Source: an uncultured Oscillospiraceae bacterium
Lineage (GTDB): Bacteria; Bacillota; Clostridia; Oscillospirales; Oscillospiraceae
Length of the DNA: 47,112 bases
Direction: 5' to 3'
Assembly (NCBI GenBank): GCA_910587285.1
Contig: CAJULM010000019.1
Span: 1 to 47,112, forward strand
Shown here piece by piece: positions 16,707 to 25,699 of this stretch. The notes beneath the pieces are model-generated. The model was not told the DNA's origin. It made no database searches and saw only the letters and a list, made by a program, of their open reading frames with translations. Position numbers and translations under genes: made by a program. Each line of letters opens with the position of its first letter. Position 1 is the first letter of the stretch.

Positions 16707-17781
16707 CCGCCACATCTCCTTTCGAGGTCGTGAATTGGGTGCGCGGGGGCACATAGGGCACGGGTTTTCTGCCGGTGACGGCGGAGATCGCCTCGGCGGT
16801 GAGCACAAATACCCGCGCCAGATTTTTGTCCCGGCAGCGGGGGAACAGCACCTGCTCCGCCTGCCCCTCCAAGGCGGCCATGGCAATCTGGGGGAAGCCC
16901 CGGCTTCTGGCTGCGCGGATGGCGGCGTTGATTCGGCGCAGATCCATATCCGCCGCCATGAGGAAGGGCACGCCTTGGAACATGGCGTCCCACTCGGGTA
17001 CGTCGTCGGGGGGCGGGTGGTACTGGCCTTTCAGCGCCGCCTTGGTCAGCCGCGTTCGGTAGTCCGGCGCGGCCATGATCTGGAACTGCACCGCCCCGGT
17101 ACTGTCGCAGGACAGCAGGTGGACGGGGAGTTGGAGGCAGCGGTACGCACCGCCGTAGGTGAGCAGCTTGGTATCCTTCCGATCCATGGGGCGCTCCAGC
17201 TCAGTGAGTACGCTTTGATAGCTGGCCCCAGCGAAGATGAACGCCCGTCCCACGTCCCGGAACCGGGCGGTCTGATTAGAGAAGGCCGCCAACTCATCCA
17301 TCAGCGCCACCTTACCGATGCCGGGGCAGACGTAGTGCATGGCGTAGAGGCTGCTCCCCAGGCGGGCCAGGGCGGCCACCCGGGCGCTGCCCCAGGGATT
17401 GGAGCCCTTACTTCGGGCAATGGAGGGAAGAAACAGGGCCGCGGGGCCGTCCAACTCCTCCGGCCCGAAGGTGAAGGGGGTGGCCCCGCCGTGGTAGGCG
17501 GTCACCACCAGCCGGGAAACCCGGACGCGGCGCTCAATCAGCGGCGAGTGGTAGGCCCGGGTGGTCTGGGGTACCGCGCCGTCCAGCAGATGCTCCAGAA
17601 GGAGCTGCCCCTTGCTGGTGAGCAGCAGCGCCCCGCTCTTTTCGTGCCGCCGAATGAGGCCCATGCCCATGAGGTTTTTCCGATCCCCCTCCGGGGCGAT
17701 TCCCCTCAAGTCCCTGGGCTGAATGAACTGGCACCAGCACAGCAGCTTCAAAATATCAACGTCCCGATGGCTGAAAATCAC
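16660..17781 (-). CDS. Winged-helix protein, possibly replication-relaxation family
   Basis: A roughly 373-residue protein. The N-terminal 90 residues read as a winged helix (FSHRDVDILKLLCWCQFIQP, then LMGMGLIRRHEKSGALLLTS). The remainder is mixed alpha/beta with no catalytic motif I can name. The pattern resembles Replic_Relax proteins, but this is uncertain. I favour the GTG at 17781, because GGAGGGAGG lies 10 bases before it; an ATG at 17802 is the alternative. It stands directly after the structured gap at 17813-18057 and before virD4, which fits a DNA-processing protein acting at oriT. Confidence 0.6.
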   Translation of the reverse strand: MIFSHRDVDILKLLCWCQFIQPRDLRGIAPEGDRKNLMGMGLIRRHEKSGALLLTSKGQLLLEHLLDGAVPQTTRAYHSPLIERRVRVSRLVVTAYHGGATPFTFGPEELDGPAALFLPSIARSKGSNPWGSARVAALARLGSSLYAMHYVCPGIGKVALMDELAAFSNQTARFRDVGRAFIFAGASYQSVLTELERPMDRKDTKLLTYGGAYRCLQLPVHLLSCDSTGAVQFQIMAAPDYRTRLTKAALKGQYHPPPDDVPEWDAMFQGVPFLMAADMDLRRINAAIRAARSRGFPQIAMAALEGQAEQVLFPRCRDKNLARVFVLTAEAISAVTGRKPVPYVPPRTQFTTSKGDVADAPLIQAHRKAGRSP

Positions 17782-17812
17782 GCATACCGAACCTCCCTCC
17801 ATATTCCTGCGC

Positions 17813-18057
17813 GCGCCGAAAACGCCCTTGCGCCGGTGCCGGCGCAAGAACTTTTTCGGCGCTTTTCCAAGCCCCCTATGGGGAGCTGATCTGATGGCTC
17901 CCCATAGAAGTCAGCTTTTTTCACGTCCCGCGTTTTTGCCGCCGCCCTGAAAGTCTTTGTTTTCAGCGGCTTGGAGCGGCGGACACCCATCAGATTTGCG
18001 ATAGCCCGCCAACTGGCCGAAAACGGCCCGAGCCAAACCAAAACCTGATGGGTGTCC
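17813..18057. other. Structured non-coding gap, oriT candidate
   Basis: A gap of about 275 bp with no gene inside the otherwise compact transfer operon. It holds three inverted-repeat structures. The first is a two-part hairpin at 17813-17862: outer arms GCGCCGAAAA, inner arms CTTGCGCCGG with a 2-base centre. The second has 11-bp arms CTATGGGGAGC at 17876-17886 and 17897-17907. The third has 13-bp arms GGACACCCATCAG at 17981-17993 and 18045-18057. Such structure next to transfer genes is usual for a transfer origin, but no nick site is recognised. Confidence 0.45.
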
Positions 18058-18077
18058 CGGTCACTTTTTAGGGCAAT

Positions 18078-18755
18078 TCAGCTCCAGCCTCCATTGTAAA
18101 AATGCTTCACCTCATAGTCCCCAGAATGGAACGCGAAGAAGTCCGCCGCGTCGGAAAGGTCCAGCAAAGTGATATGGCATACGTCCAGCTCGCTCCGCCC
18201 GGACAGCAGCGTCAGGCCCAGGGTGTGCTGGTCGTCGTCCGGGATGAGCCTGCCCTTGATGGCGTTGCTCACCGCCTTCCACCCCTTGTTGTCCTGATCG
18301 AAAATGTGGCGGCCCTTGCTCCCGGTGTGCTCGTCGATCACCAGCAGCGCCCGGTTGAAAAAAGGCAGCTTGCACCCCTGCGCCTCGTACTCATCCAGCA
18401 ATCGGCGGATGGTGTCGCTGAACCACTCCGGGGGCTGGAACCGGCAGTGGGGCAGCAGGGTGTTCAGCGTGATATGGAGCCAGTTATACCCCAGCAGCTC
18501 CACCGACCCGGCAATCTCCAAGGGCGGGAGGACGGGCCGGGAGCCGTAGCCCCCGGTGCCGGTGCTGTACCGCTCGCACAGCTTGCGCACCTCCAGGGCT
18601 GCGCTCTCAAACTGCGCCGCCGTCTGCTCCAACGCCTTTTGCAGCTTGTCCGGATCGGGCGTCCCGCCATCCGCCAGCGCGGCCAGTACCCCGGTCTGAC
18701 AGAAGGCGTTGTTGGCCAGCTTTTGAAGGCGGGCGGCGTCCTGTCGGAAGCTCAT
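18078..18755 (-). CDS. RusA-like endonuclease domain protein
   Basis: A 225-residue protein. The C-terminal part resembles RusA Holliday-junction resolvases: LLVIDEHTG, then FDQDNKGWKAVSNAIKG and a DDD cluster. Asp153, Asp155 and Asp174 have the same spacing (2 and 19) as the three catalytic Asp of RusA (70, 72, 91). The first 70 residues are helical and not part of that fold. The ATG at 18755 follows AAGGAGG and overlaps the virB4 stop (ATGA). It could resolve branched DNA during transfer or replication. The family call rests on the Asp pattern only. Confidence 0.55.
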   Translation of the reverse strand: MSFRQDAARLQKLANNAFCQTGVLAALADGGTPDPDKLQKALEQTAAQFESAALEVRKLCERYSTGTGGYGSRPVLPPLEIAGSVELLGYNWLHITLNTLLPHCRFQPPEWFSDTIRRLLDEYEAQGCKLPFFNRALLVIDEHTGSKGRHIFDQDNKGWKAVSNAIKGRLIPDDDQHTLGLTLLSGRSELDVCHITLLDLSDAADFFAFHSGDYEVKHFYNGGWS

Positions 18756-20710
18756 CTGCCGCCCTCCTTCCGCCGGGTGCGCAGGTCGGTGGGGGAGGTG
18801 GTGATGGCGTCGTACTCCTTCTGGGTGGCGTGGAACTGCACCGGCACATGGTTGTAGCCGATGCACAGCAGGCCCTCCCCCCGGCGGAACCGGGTGATCT
18901 GCCGCACCTCATCCTCAGAGAGGTTCAGCACATTTTGAATCAGCCGGGCCTCCTGTTCCTCCATCTGCATCACCAGCTTGATCCGGCTGGAATCCAAAAT
19001 GCCCTTGCCGTACTTGCCGCCGTCCAAAGAAAACAGATCCTGCATCCCCTGGGTGGAGGTGATGGCGATGCCGCCCAGGCCCCGGATGGTCTTCACCATC
19101 TCCTGGACGAAGCCCGCCGCCAAAGGGTTGGAGTTGGCCCCCACCAGGGACCACAGCTCATCGGCAAGTAAGGCGGACAGGTCGCTGCCCGCGTCCATGA
19201 TCAGGTCGTTGGCGATGTCAGTGGCCCAGAAGATACCGGGGAGCAGCAGGTCGTCCGGCATCCCGGAGGTGTCCAGCACGATGTACTTGTTGTTCAGGTC
19301 AATGTGGTTACGCCGGCCCATGGCGGAGGCGGAGCCGGTGACATACCGGGCCAGCACCACCGCCAGGTGCTTGGTGTCCGGGTTCTGGGAGAGTACGTCG
19401 TACCAATCCGGCAGAATCGGCATTTCCACGAAGTTCCCCTCCCCGTCGGTGACGGAGGAATTGTCGAAGGTGATGCCGTACCGCCGGTAGCACTCCACCA
19501 GGGAGGAATCCAGATGGTTCTTGTCCTCATCGGACAGATCCCGCTTTTGCAGGGAGTACCAGATGATGAGCCGGGAGATCTTATCGGCCAGCACCGAGTC
19601 GTCCCGGGCGGCCATGTCCCGCAGGCCGGCGTAGCTGTCCAGGGACCGGCGCCGGATGGCCATGATGTTGGGGCAGTCCTTGGAGGAGGGGGACAGGCGC
19701 AGGTACAGCCCGCCCAGCAGCTCGCACAGGGGGCGGAACTCGTGGCCCTTCTTGGGCACGATGAAGATCACCCGCCGCCCCTGCTGCCGCAGCCGCCCGC
19801 CCAGGCATTGCAGGGTGAGCGTCTTGCCCACGCCGGAGGACCCGCCGATCCAGCAGTTGCCGTTGGTATATTTGTAGTCATCGTAGGGGTCCAGAAACAC
19901 CGGGGAGCGGTTGTAGAGGTTCAGCCCCAGGAAGATGCCGTTGCGGTCGCTGAGCTCGTAGGAGGCAAAGGGAAAAGCCGCCGCCACGCCGGAGGTAAGG
20001 GCATTGCGCCGGGATTTGCGCTCCACGTCCGCGTCCAGGGCCAGCAAAGGCAGGGCCGAGAGAAACGCCTGCTCGTTTTTGTAGTCGCAGCGGCGGGCGA
20101 TCATGTCAATGGATACGCACAGCTTTTCCACCGCCGTCACCCGCTGTTCTAACGTCTCCGGGTCGTCCGCCGTCACCTCCACCAGCGTGTGCATATAGTA
20201 GAAGTCCTCGTTTTGCCGGTTCATGGCGTCCTTCAAATACAGCCCGGAATTGATCGCGCTGTCCAACTCCTCATAGTCCTGGCGGGTGTCCCCCACGTCC
20301 CGCATCCGGGAGCGGTTCACCATGGTGGTCTGGGAGATTTTGGACAAGATCTTATCCTTGCTCTGGCGCTTGACCGTGAAGCTGAGGCTGACGCCCTCTC
20401 CGGCCTCAACCAGCGGGGCCAGCCAGCAGGAGCCCACGGTGGTGGAGTAGCCGTACCCCGCCACATAGAGGTAGGCGTGGTACACCCCGTCCACCAGGAT
20501 ATAGTCCCGGCTCTTGGTGTCGATGGCGGTGGGGGACAGGATGTCCAGGATGGTGGTGGAACCCGCCTCCAGCTCGGACAGGTCGGTTTTCTCCTCGCCG
20601 AATATCAGGCGTTTCAGGGAGAACTTTTCCTGGCCCTCCGCCTTTTTCAGCGGAGGCTTTTTGCTGGCAGCGGTTTTGGCCCCGCCCCTGGCCGTTTTTT
20701 TCTTCTGCAT
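18752..20710 (-). CDS. VirB4-type conjugation ATPase
   Basis: A 652-residue VirB4/TraC-like ATPase that powers the type IV secretion channel at the inner face of the membrane. A Lys-rich start precedes a VirB4 N-domain (STTILDILSPTAID, YLYVAGYGYSTTVG). Walker A (GGSSGVGKT) is near residue 292 and Walker B is in LSALLADELWSLVG. The motif IRGLGGIAITSTQGMQDLF follows it. GAGGAG lies 8 bases before the ATG at 20710; a GTG three codons upstream is possible. It is preceded by the small VirB4-N-like gene. Confidence 0.9.
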   Translation of the reverse strand: MQKKKTARGGAKTAASKKPPLKKAEGQEKFSLKRLIFGEEKTDLSELEAGSTTILDILSPTAIDTKSRDYILVDGVYHAYLYVAGYGYSTTVGSCWLAPLVEAGEGVSLSFTVKRQSKDKILSKISQTTMVNRSRMRDVGDTRQDYEELDSAINSGLYLKDAMNRQNEDFYYMHTLVEVTADDPETLEQRVTAVEKLCVSIDMIARRCDYKNEQAFLSALPLLALDADVERKSRRNALTSGVAAAFPFASYELSDRNGIFLGLNLYNRSPVFLDPYDDYKYTNGNCWIGGSSGVGKTLTLQCLGGRLRQQGRRVIFIVPKKGHEFRPLCELLGGLYLRLSPSSKDCPNIMAIRRRSLDSYAGLRDMAARDDSVLADKISRLIIWYSLQKRDLSDEDKNHLDSSLVECYRRYGITFDNSSVTDGEGNFVEMPILPDWYDVLSQNPDTKHLAVVLARYVTGSASAMGRRNHIDLNNKYIVLDTSGMPDDLLLPGIFWATDIANDLIMDAGSDLSALLADELWSLVGANSNPLAAGFVQEMVKTIRGLGGIAITSTQGMQDLFSLDGGKYGKGILDSSRIKLVMQMEEQEARLIQNVLNLSEDEVRQITRFRRGEGLLCIGYNHVPVQFHATQKEYDAITTSPTDLRTRRKEGGR

Positions 20711-20715
20711 ATGCC

Positions 20716-21387
20716 TCACTCCTCAAACACGCCGTGGACGGCGGTGGTCATGTCGAATACCCCCTCCGGCAGCTGTACCCGGCGGGAGGTCCGCTTGTTG
20801 ATGATTTCGTACAGCAGCTTCAAAATGAAGTCGTCGGCAAAGCTGGGCTCCAGCACCTCCAGCTCACAGCCGTCCAGATACCGCCGGGCGGTGTCCGCCT
20901 CCTCGTTGAGCCGCTGGACGATGGCGGCGGCGGTGCGGCCTTTGGCGTGCATCCGGCTCTCGTACTGGAAGATGAGGAAGAAGCGGTGCCGCAGGGCGTC
21001 GCTGGCCACCCCCTGGCCAATCTCTTTGATGTTGTCCTCGATCATCTCCCGGCAGGACTGGTTTGGCTCATGGGCGGCGAACTCCTTCATCCGCTCCACG
21101 TAGTCCGCCGTGTCGGCGGGCAGGGTGCGGGTCTGAATCTGCAAATCGTCCGGCGCGATCTTCAGCCACGCGGCGTAGCTGGAGATGATGTTCTCCCGGT
21201 CGTTGGGGGATTTCAGGTAGATGTTCACCGGCAGCACCTCCAGGATCTTCACGAAGCGGCCGTCCTTGGTAACCACCACGCCGCCCACGATGTTCTTGAT
21301 AGGAAGCCATGCCTGGATGCTGTCCCGGAAAGGTTCGGCGGCGGGAGCTTTTGCCCCGCCGCCGAACAGCAGTTGTTTCAAATCCAT
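20716..21387 (-). CDS. VirB4 N-terminal-like protein
   Basis: A 223-residue protein that reads like the N-terminal domain of VirB4/TraC ATPases: WLPIKNIVGGVVVTKDGRFV, then LEVLPVNIYLKSPNDRENII and AAWLKIAPDDLQIQ. It has no Walker motif. The ATPase gene follows 5 bp later. It may be a separate channel component that stands in for the VirB4 head domain, or a piece of an ancestral longer VirB4. The frame is intact, with its own start, so it looks functional. Confidence 0.75.
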   Translation of the reverse strand: MDLKQLLFGGGAKAPAAEPFRDSIQAWLPIKNIVGGVVVTKDGRFVKILEVLPVNIYLKSPNDRENIISSYAAWLKIAPDDLQIQTRTLPADTADYVERMKEFAAHEPNQSCREMIEDNIKEIGQGVASDALRHRFFLIFQYESRMHAKGRTAAAIVQRLNEEADTARRYLDGCELEVLEPSFADDFILKLLYEIINKRTSRRVQLPEGVFDMTTAVHGVFEE

Positions 21388-21390
21388 GGT

Positions 21391-21690
21391 TCAGTTTTTT
21401 CCTCCTCTGTAAGTCATAAGACGGCGCTTGTTCCGCCAGCGCCACCAGGCGGTGATCCAGCGGGTGAGGCTGTCGTCCCGAACGCCGATGAGCCCGAAGC
21501 CCCCCAGGGGGACTACGATGATGAGCGTCACCGTGATCTTGGCGGTCAGCTCCAAAGGCAGCAGCACCAGGCAGAAGTACAGCACGGGCAGCACCAGGAT
21601 CACGGCCTCCACAAGATTGCGAAGCTCGAACATCCCCATCACCCGGCCCGCGTCGGTGAAGTTGGCGGGGATGTGGTAGGTCTCATTCAT
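21391..21690 (-). CDS. PrgI family membrane protein
   Basis: A 99-residue PrgI-type protein, the VirB3-like partner of VirB4 in Gram-positive conjugation systems. It opens with YHIPANFTDAGRVMGMFELR and has two adjacent membrane helices (about 28-66), followed by a short basic tail with WRWRNKRR. Position directly before the VirB4 genes is the usual one. It overlaps the preceding HTH gene by 8 bp. Confidence 0.85.
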   Translation of the reverse strand: MNETYHIPANFTDAGRVMGMFELRNLVEAVILVLPVLYFCLVLLPLELTAKITVTLIIVVPLGGFGLIGVRDDSLTRWITAWWRWRNKRRLMTYRGGKN

Positions 21691-21943
21691 CGCCGTTCAC
21701 CTCCAGCAGACGGCCCCGGCAGCGCCGGAGATCCCGGTTCATATCCCGGATGACGGCGGCACGCCGGAGGATCGCCTGTTCCACCGCATCGGCCAGCTGT
21801 ATCTCCAGGCGGGGCGTGGCCGCGATCTGCCCCAGCTCCGCCCGGCTGATGTACTGGTCGGACAGCCAGGACACCTCGGACAGCTCGGTGAGCTGGAGGC
21901 CATGGCGCAGCCGCAGCGCCCTCAAATTGGTTTCATGTTCCAT
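21683..21943 (-). CDS. Small XRE-like helix-turn-helix protein
   Basis: An 86-residue protein with a compact helix-turn-helix, LRALRLRHGLQLTELSEVSW then SDQYISRAELGQIAATP, followed by a helix of Arg-rich sequence. GGAGGG precedes ATG. It lies between the peptidase gene and prgI, so it may regulate the transfer operon or bind DNA at transfer. No target is visible. Confidence 0.65.
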   Translation of the reverse strand: MEHETNLRALRLRHGLQLTELSEVSWLSDQYISRAELGQIAATPRLEIQLADAVEQAILRRAAVIRDMNRDLRRCRGRLLEVNGDE

Positions 21944-21978
21944 GAAATTCCCTCCAAACAGTTGATTTCATCCGCCGC

Positions 21979-22086
21979 TTACCGCGAGAACACCCAGAAG
22001 GGCCCGCCCGCGCCCGCCCGGGATGCGGCCTCGTTGACGACGGTGCGAAGGGGCCACTCCTGGTTGCTCCGCTTTACGCTGGCGGG
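21979..22086 (-). CDS. C39-like peptidase, exon 2 (after intron)
   Basis: These 108 bases encode the last 35 residues (PASVKRSNQEWPLRTVVNEA and GGPFWVFSR at the end) and TAA. Joined to exon 1 at 24572, the frame continues without change: the Asp codon GAC is followed by CCC. The restored phrase VADPASVKRSNQEW is typical of C39-type domains. The full spliced protein is 411 residues. Confidence 0.85.
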   Translation of the reverse strand, partial: PASVKRSNQEWPLRTVVNEAASRAGAGGPFWVFSR

Positions 22087-22145
22087 GTAGAGTAGGGAAG
22101 CGCCGCCTTACCGCATTTCTGCGGCAGGTTTGCGCCACCCCCTCT

Positions 22146-22181
22146 CAGAACCGTGCTTACACCTCTCGATGTACACGGCTC
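22146..22181 (-). ncRNA. Group II intron domain V
   Basis: A 36-base hairpin: GAGCCGTGTA at one side, GCACGGTTCTG at the other, GAGA-type tetraloop between. The AGC catalytic triad is at 22178-22180. It is followed by a domain VI hairpin and the 3' splice site at 22087. Confidence 0.85.
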
Positions 22182-22188
22182 GCCATCA

Positions 22189-24000
22189 TTACTCCGTTTT
22201 ACAAAACTTTTTTCTATGAATCAGCTTATGGCAGCTTTCACAGACCACTAACGTTTTGCGCCGTTTGGCAATCATGATTTGCTCCCAGGTTTCCTTGCCC
22301 TGCAAATCCTTCACCTTACGGATATGATGGATTTCGTAGTGTTCTGCATCGGTCGCTCCGCATAACTCACAGACTTTTGCGGATAGACGTTTTTCAAGCG
22401 TTGTTGTAGTATACGCAAAGCGCACAACAGCATTTGAGATTTGGTCGGTGGGATTCCAAGCATCTTTGCAATCGCTGTATTTTGCAAAATAGCAGCGTTT
22501 TCGCCCCTGTTTGGTTTCATAGGGTATCCCCCAACCGCCCCGTCCATCTTTGTACTGCGCCTTGATTTTACTGATTTTGCTTTTGTGCTTTCCCGCAAGG
22601 GTTTTTAGGCAGCTATACTCCATCAGATACGCAAAATAATTCAGTTTCCCGAAATTACTCGCTATAGAATAGTAGTTGCAAAGTCCCCGCAGTTCTGCAT
22701 TATAAGCAGATATGATTTCAAGGTCAGTACATCGCAGCAAGGTTTTCCGGCGCTCCGGCTTGATTCTGCCGTCCTCTGTCTGACATATCACTTTTTTATC
22801 AAACAGAAAAGGCATGATTTTATCCTCAAATGGCACACAGAGTTCTACCATACCATTCAAAGTCCTTTTGGTACGGCTTCCCGGCCCTCCGTGCTTGATT
22901 TGGCCGTTGCGTCTGACCCGCACATCATAACCTAAAAATCTGGCGTATTCATTGCTGTGGGTGATAAGCGTCTTCTCCTCGCTGAGTTCCATTTTCAGCG
23001 TCCCCGCAATAAACTCCGACAACTGGCGCTTAATTCGCGCACAATCCTCCTTGTTCCCATTCACTCCAATCAGAAAATCATCCGCATAGCGCACATATTT
23101 CAGCTTTTTATCCGTCTGCGATTTGCAGGGCGTTTTAATCAGCTCTTTGCGCAGTGTTTCCCGCCGACGTAAAAGTTCAGATTTTTCACGGTCTTCGGCA
23201 ACTATGAGTTTTTTGCGGATATATTCCAGTTTACTGGCAATCTTCTGATATTCCGGCGTAAACTTCTTCTCTTTGGGTTTATCGAAGTTTTTCGCGAGAT
23301 TGACAACAAACTTGTCCAGCTCATGCAGGTAGATGTTTGCAAAAATCGGCGAGCAGATTCCGCCCTGCGGTGTCCCGCTGTATGTCATGTGGTACTGCCA
23401 ATCTTCACAATATCCCGCTTTCAGCAGTTTCCAAATCAGCTTGATGAGTCGCGCATCTTTGATTTTGCTGCTGATAATGCCCACCAAAGCTGAATGGTCT
23501 ATGTTGTCAAAACAGCCTTTAATGTCACCTTCCACAAACCAGCGGATGCCATTGAAACCCTTTTTGATTGATTTTAGGGCGGTATGGCAGCTCCGATTAG
23601 GCCGAAATCCATGGGAGCAGTCCAGAAACACAGGTTCATATACCGCTTCCAGTATCATTCGCAGGACCTCTTGCACCAGCTTGTCCGTAAAGGTGGGGAT
23701 TCCCAAGGGGCGCATTTTCCCGTTTGCTTTCTGGATATAAGTACGGCGGGCCGGGTGCGGGGTGTAGGTTTCGTCAGCAAGCATCTTGATGATTCGTTCT
23801 ATTTTTGCTTTGCTGAAACCGTCCGCCGTGTCCTCATTTATCCCCTGGGTTGACGCTCCATTATTTGCGTACAGGTTTTGATACGCCTGATAGTACAGGT
23901 CTGGGCGAAGCATATAGCGGTATAACCGGGTAAAAACCTCGTCCTTGTTCCTCGCAGAGTTTTGCTTGACATTCTCCAAAATCTCCATTGTTGGTTTCAT
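22189..24000 (-). CDS. ltrA: Group II intron reverse transcriptase/maturase with HNH domain
   Basis: A 603-residue intron-encoded protein. RT blocks include RPLGIPTFTDKLVQEVLRMI, HGFRPNRSCHTAL, EGDIKGCFDNIDH, GTPQGGICSP and YADD at 305-308. A maturase (X) domain follows. The C-terminus is an HNH endonuclease with CELCGA, EIHHIRKVKDL and CESCHKLIH zinc-binding Cys pairs. It should splice the intron RNA and carry out retrohoming. The ATG at 24000 (MKPTMEILENV) is chosen by homology; GGGAGG lies upstream. The open frame continues to 24408, but that is intron RNA. Confidence 0.9.
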   Translation of the reverse strand: MKPTMEILENVKQNSARNKDEVFTRLYRYMLRPDLYYQAYQNLYANNGASTQGINEDTADGFSKAKIERIIKMLADETYTPHPARRTYIQKANGKMRPLGIPTFTDKLVQEVLRMILEAVYEPVFLDCSHGFRPNRSCHTALKSIKKGFNGIRWFVEGDIKGCFDNIDHSALVGIISSKIKDARLIKLIWKLLKAGYCEDWQYHMTYSGTPQGGICSPIFANIYLHELDKFVVNLAKNFDKPKEKKFTPEYQKIASKLEYIRKKLIVAEDREKSELLRRRETLRKELIKTPCKSQTDKKLKYVRYADDFLIGVNGNKEDCARIKRQLSEFIAGTLKMELSEEKTLITHSNEYARFLGYDVRVRRNGQIKHGGPGSRTKRTLNGMVELCVPFEDKIMPFLFDKKVICQTEDGRIKPERRKTLLRCTDLEIISAYNAELRGLCNYYSIASNFGKLNYFAYLMEYSCLKTLAGKHKSKISKIKAQYKDGRGGWGIPYETKQGRKRCYFAKYSDCKDAWNPTDQISNAVVRFAYTTTTLEKRLSAKVCELCGATDAEHYEIHHIRKVKDLQGKETWEQIMIAKRRKTLVVCESCHKLIHRKKFCKTE

Positions 24001-24571
24001 TGTGAGGTATTCCTCCCTAATCGCTGTTGATTTTGGCATGTAATGACTGCCGCCCTTCGCCGTGTAAGGGTCATTATCCCTCTCATTGACTACTATGGCG
24101 GCTCCGTTGCCTTGCAGGATATTCAGACACAAATTGTCATAGCCGTTGTTCACCTCCCCATGGCATTCCTGTTTAGGCAATCCCCAGTTAACGTGATTAG
24201 TTGGTATGCGGATTGTCGGATATGCTTTCGCTTCTTTACCACTGGCTCTCCAGCGTGTCTTATGAGTTGATTGATAACCATTTGGGTGCCGACCATACCC
24301 AAATGTACTCATATCAGAGGTTTCAGGCACTTTCCTCTGTCCTCTTGGTAAAGGAAACTCGAAGCTCGCAATAACAAACCCAGTTCTATCCTCATATCCG
24401 CTTGACATCGCGGTTCAGTCGTGCCAAATTGCCTTTAGGCAACTTACCGCTTTCCTGCCATGCTATGTTCCCGTATCAGCTTTCGCCCCCCGGTCAGGCA
24501 GGTTGTCTCCCGCGTTATCTTACGGGGTAGTACCATTTTTCTACTTCTAATCACGCCCTATCTGGGCGCAC

Positions 24572-25699
24572 GTCTGCCACCAGCACCTTGCCCTCCTCGG
24601 TGATACCCCGCAGGACGATGAAATGGCCGGTGGTGGTGAAGTGCCCCGGGGCCATGATGGCGATGACCAGCTTGCCCGATTCCAGCGCCTCCACCAGCTT
24701 TTTGCTGTCCTTGCCGATTTTGTCAACGGTGAGGCCGTAGTGCTCGCCGCCGTTGGGGATCAGGCTGTGGTAGCTCCCGTTGCCCTCACAGCGGTAGCCG
24801 TTTCGGACAGACCACTGGGCCACGTCATAGGGCGTTACCTTATTGTCCGTCATGGACGCCACCACCATGGCCAGGGCGGTGGGGCCGCAGCCCTCCCAGC
24901 CGATGGTGCCGGTGCGGCCATAGAGCTTATTGCCCCACCGGGCGTCTGTCTGATTGTAGTAGACCACGGGGGTGTCGGCATGAGCAAAAGTGACGTTCCC
25001 GTAGTCCGTGCCGTATTGGCCCAGGCCGTCGGTGTCGCCGGGGCTGACGCTCTGGCCGTCTGCCATCACCGAGTAGAGCAGGGCCGCCCAGTCTTTTTCC
25101 TCCTGGGTGAAGCCCAGCTTGTCCATGTAGGCGTCCGGCGACAGATCCCGAACCGAGATATGCAGGACGCGGTCTGTAATGGAAGCGGTATAGGTCAGCT
25201 TGTCGGAAAGCAGCTTTTCGATGGTTGGTTCGTCCATGACGTTGAGATCCTGCTTGTACCGAACGGAGCCGATGGCGATGAGCCAGTAGTGATTCACATT
25301 TCCCAGGGATTTTTCCACCGTGTAATCGTCGTAATCGGGTACATCCTCCGTCATAAAACTCGGAAGAATGCTTTCCACCAGCCGGTCAATGACAGATTGA
25401 TTTTTCCGCTCAATGTTCTGATAGACCACCTCCAGCCCGTGGGCCGACGTGGTGAGATCCATGATTTCGGGTGTGGTAGAGCTGTCATAGCCGAAAAAGA
25501 TGTTGGGCAGGGCGGTGAACACCAGCATGGGGATGAGCAGCAACAGGATCAGCAGCCCAGCCGCCAGCTTGACCAGGAAGGGCGCGGCCTCCTGGGCTGC
25601 GGCCAGGGCCGCGCCCTTGGCCCCCGTAGTGGCCAAGGCCGCAGCGATATGAGCCGCCGCCCTGGCCGCGCCGCCGGCCCGGTTTTCGTTTTCACCCAC
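24572..25699 (-). CDS. C39-like cysteine peptidase of the transfer apparatus, exon 1
   Basis: The first 376 codons. An Ala-rich cytoplasmic start and a membrane helix (about 41-65) precede an extracellular region and a C39-like domain: YYNQTDARW, then CGPTALAM with Cys271, GHFIVLRG with His359, and VAD with Asp376. The intron enters exactly after the codon of this Asp. This is the usual place in the operon for a peptidoglycan-cutting protein that opens the wall for the channel. The GTG start at 25699 follows GAGGAGG and overlaps the TrbL-like gene by 8 bp. Without splicing the protein ends seven codons later. Confidence 0.85.

Larger units (their letters stand above)
22087..24571 (-). mobile_element. 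Group II intron (bacterial class B-like)
   Basis: A complete 2485-bp group II intron. The 5' end at 24571 reads GTGCGCCCAGATAGGG, the usual GUGCG start. The 3' end at 22087 reads CTACTCTAC, a typical AY end. Domain V is at 22146-22181, and the reverse transcriptase gene lies in domain IV. The region 24001-24571 holds RNA domains I-III with no separate gene. The intron sits in the sense direction of the peptidase gene, so splicing can restore it. Confidence 0.9.

Noticed and set aside
24001..24408. N-terminal extension of the intron reverse transcriptase
   Set aside because: The frame stays open, but this stretch is the structured intron RNA and reverse transcriptases of this class begin at the later Met.
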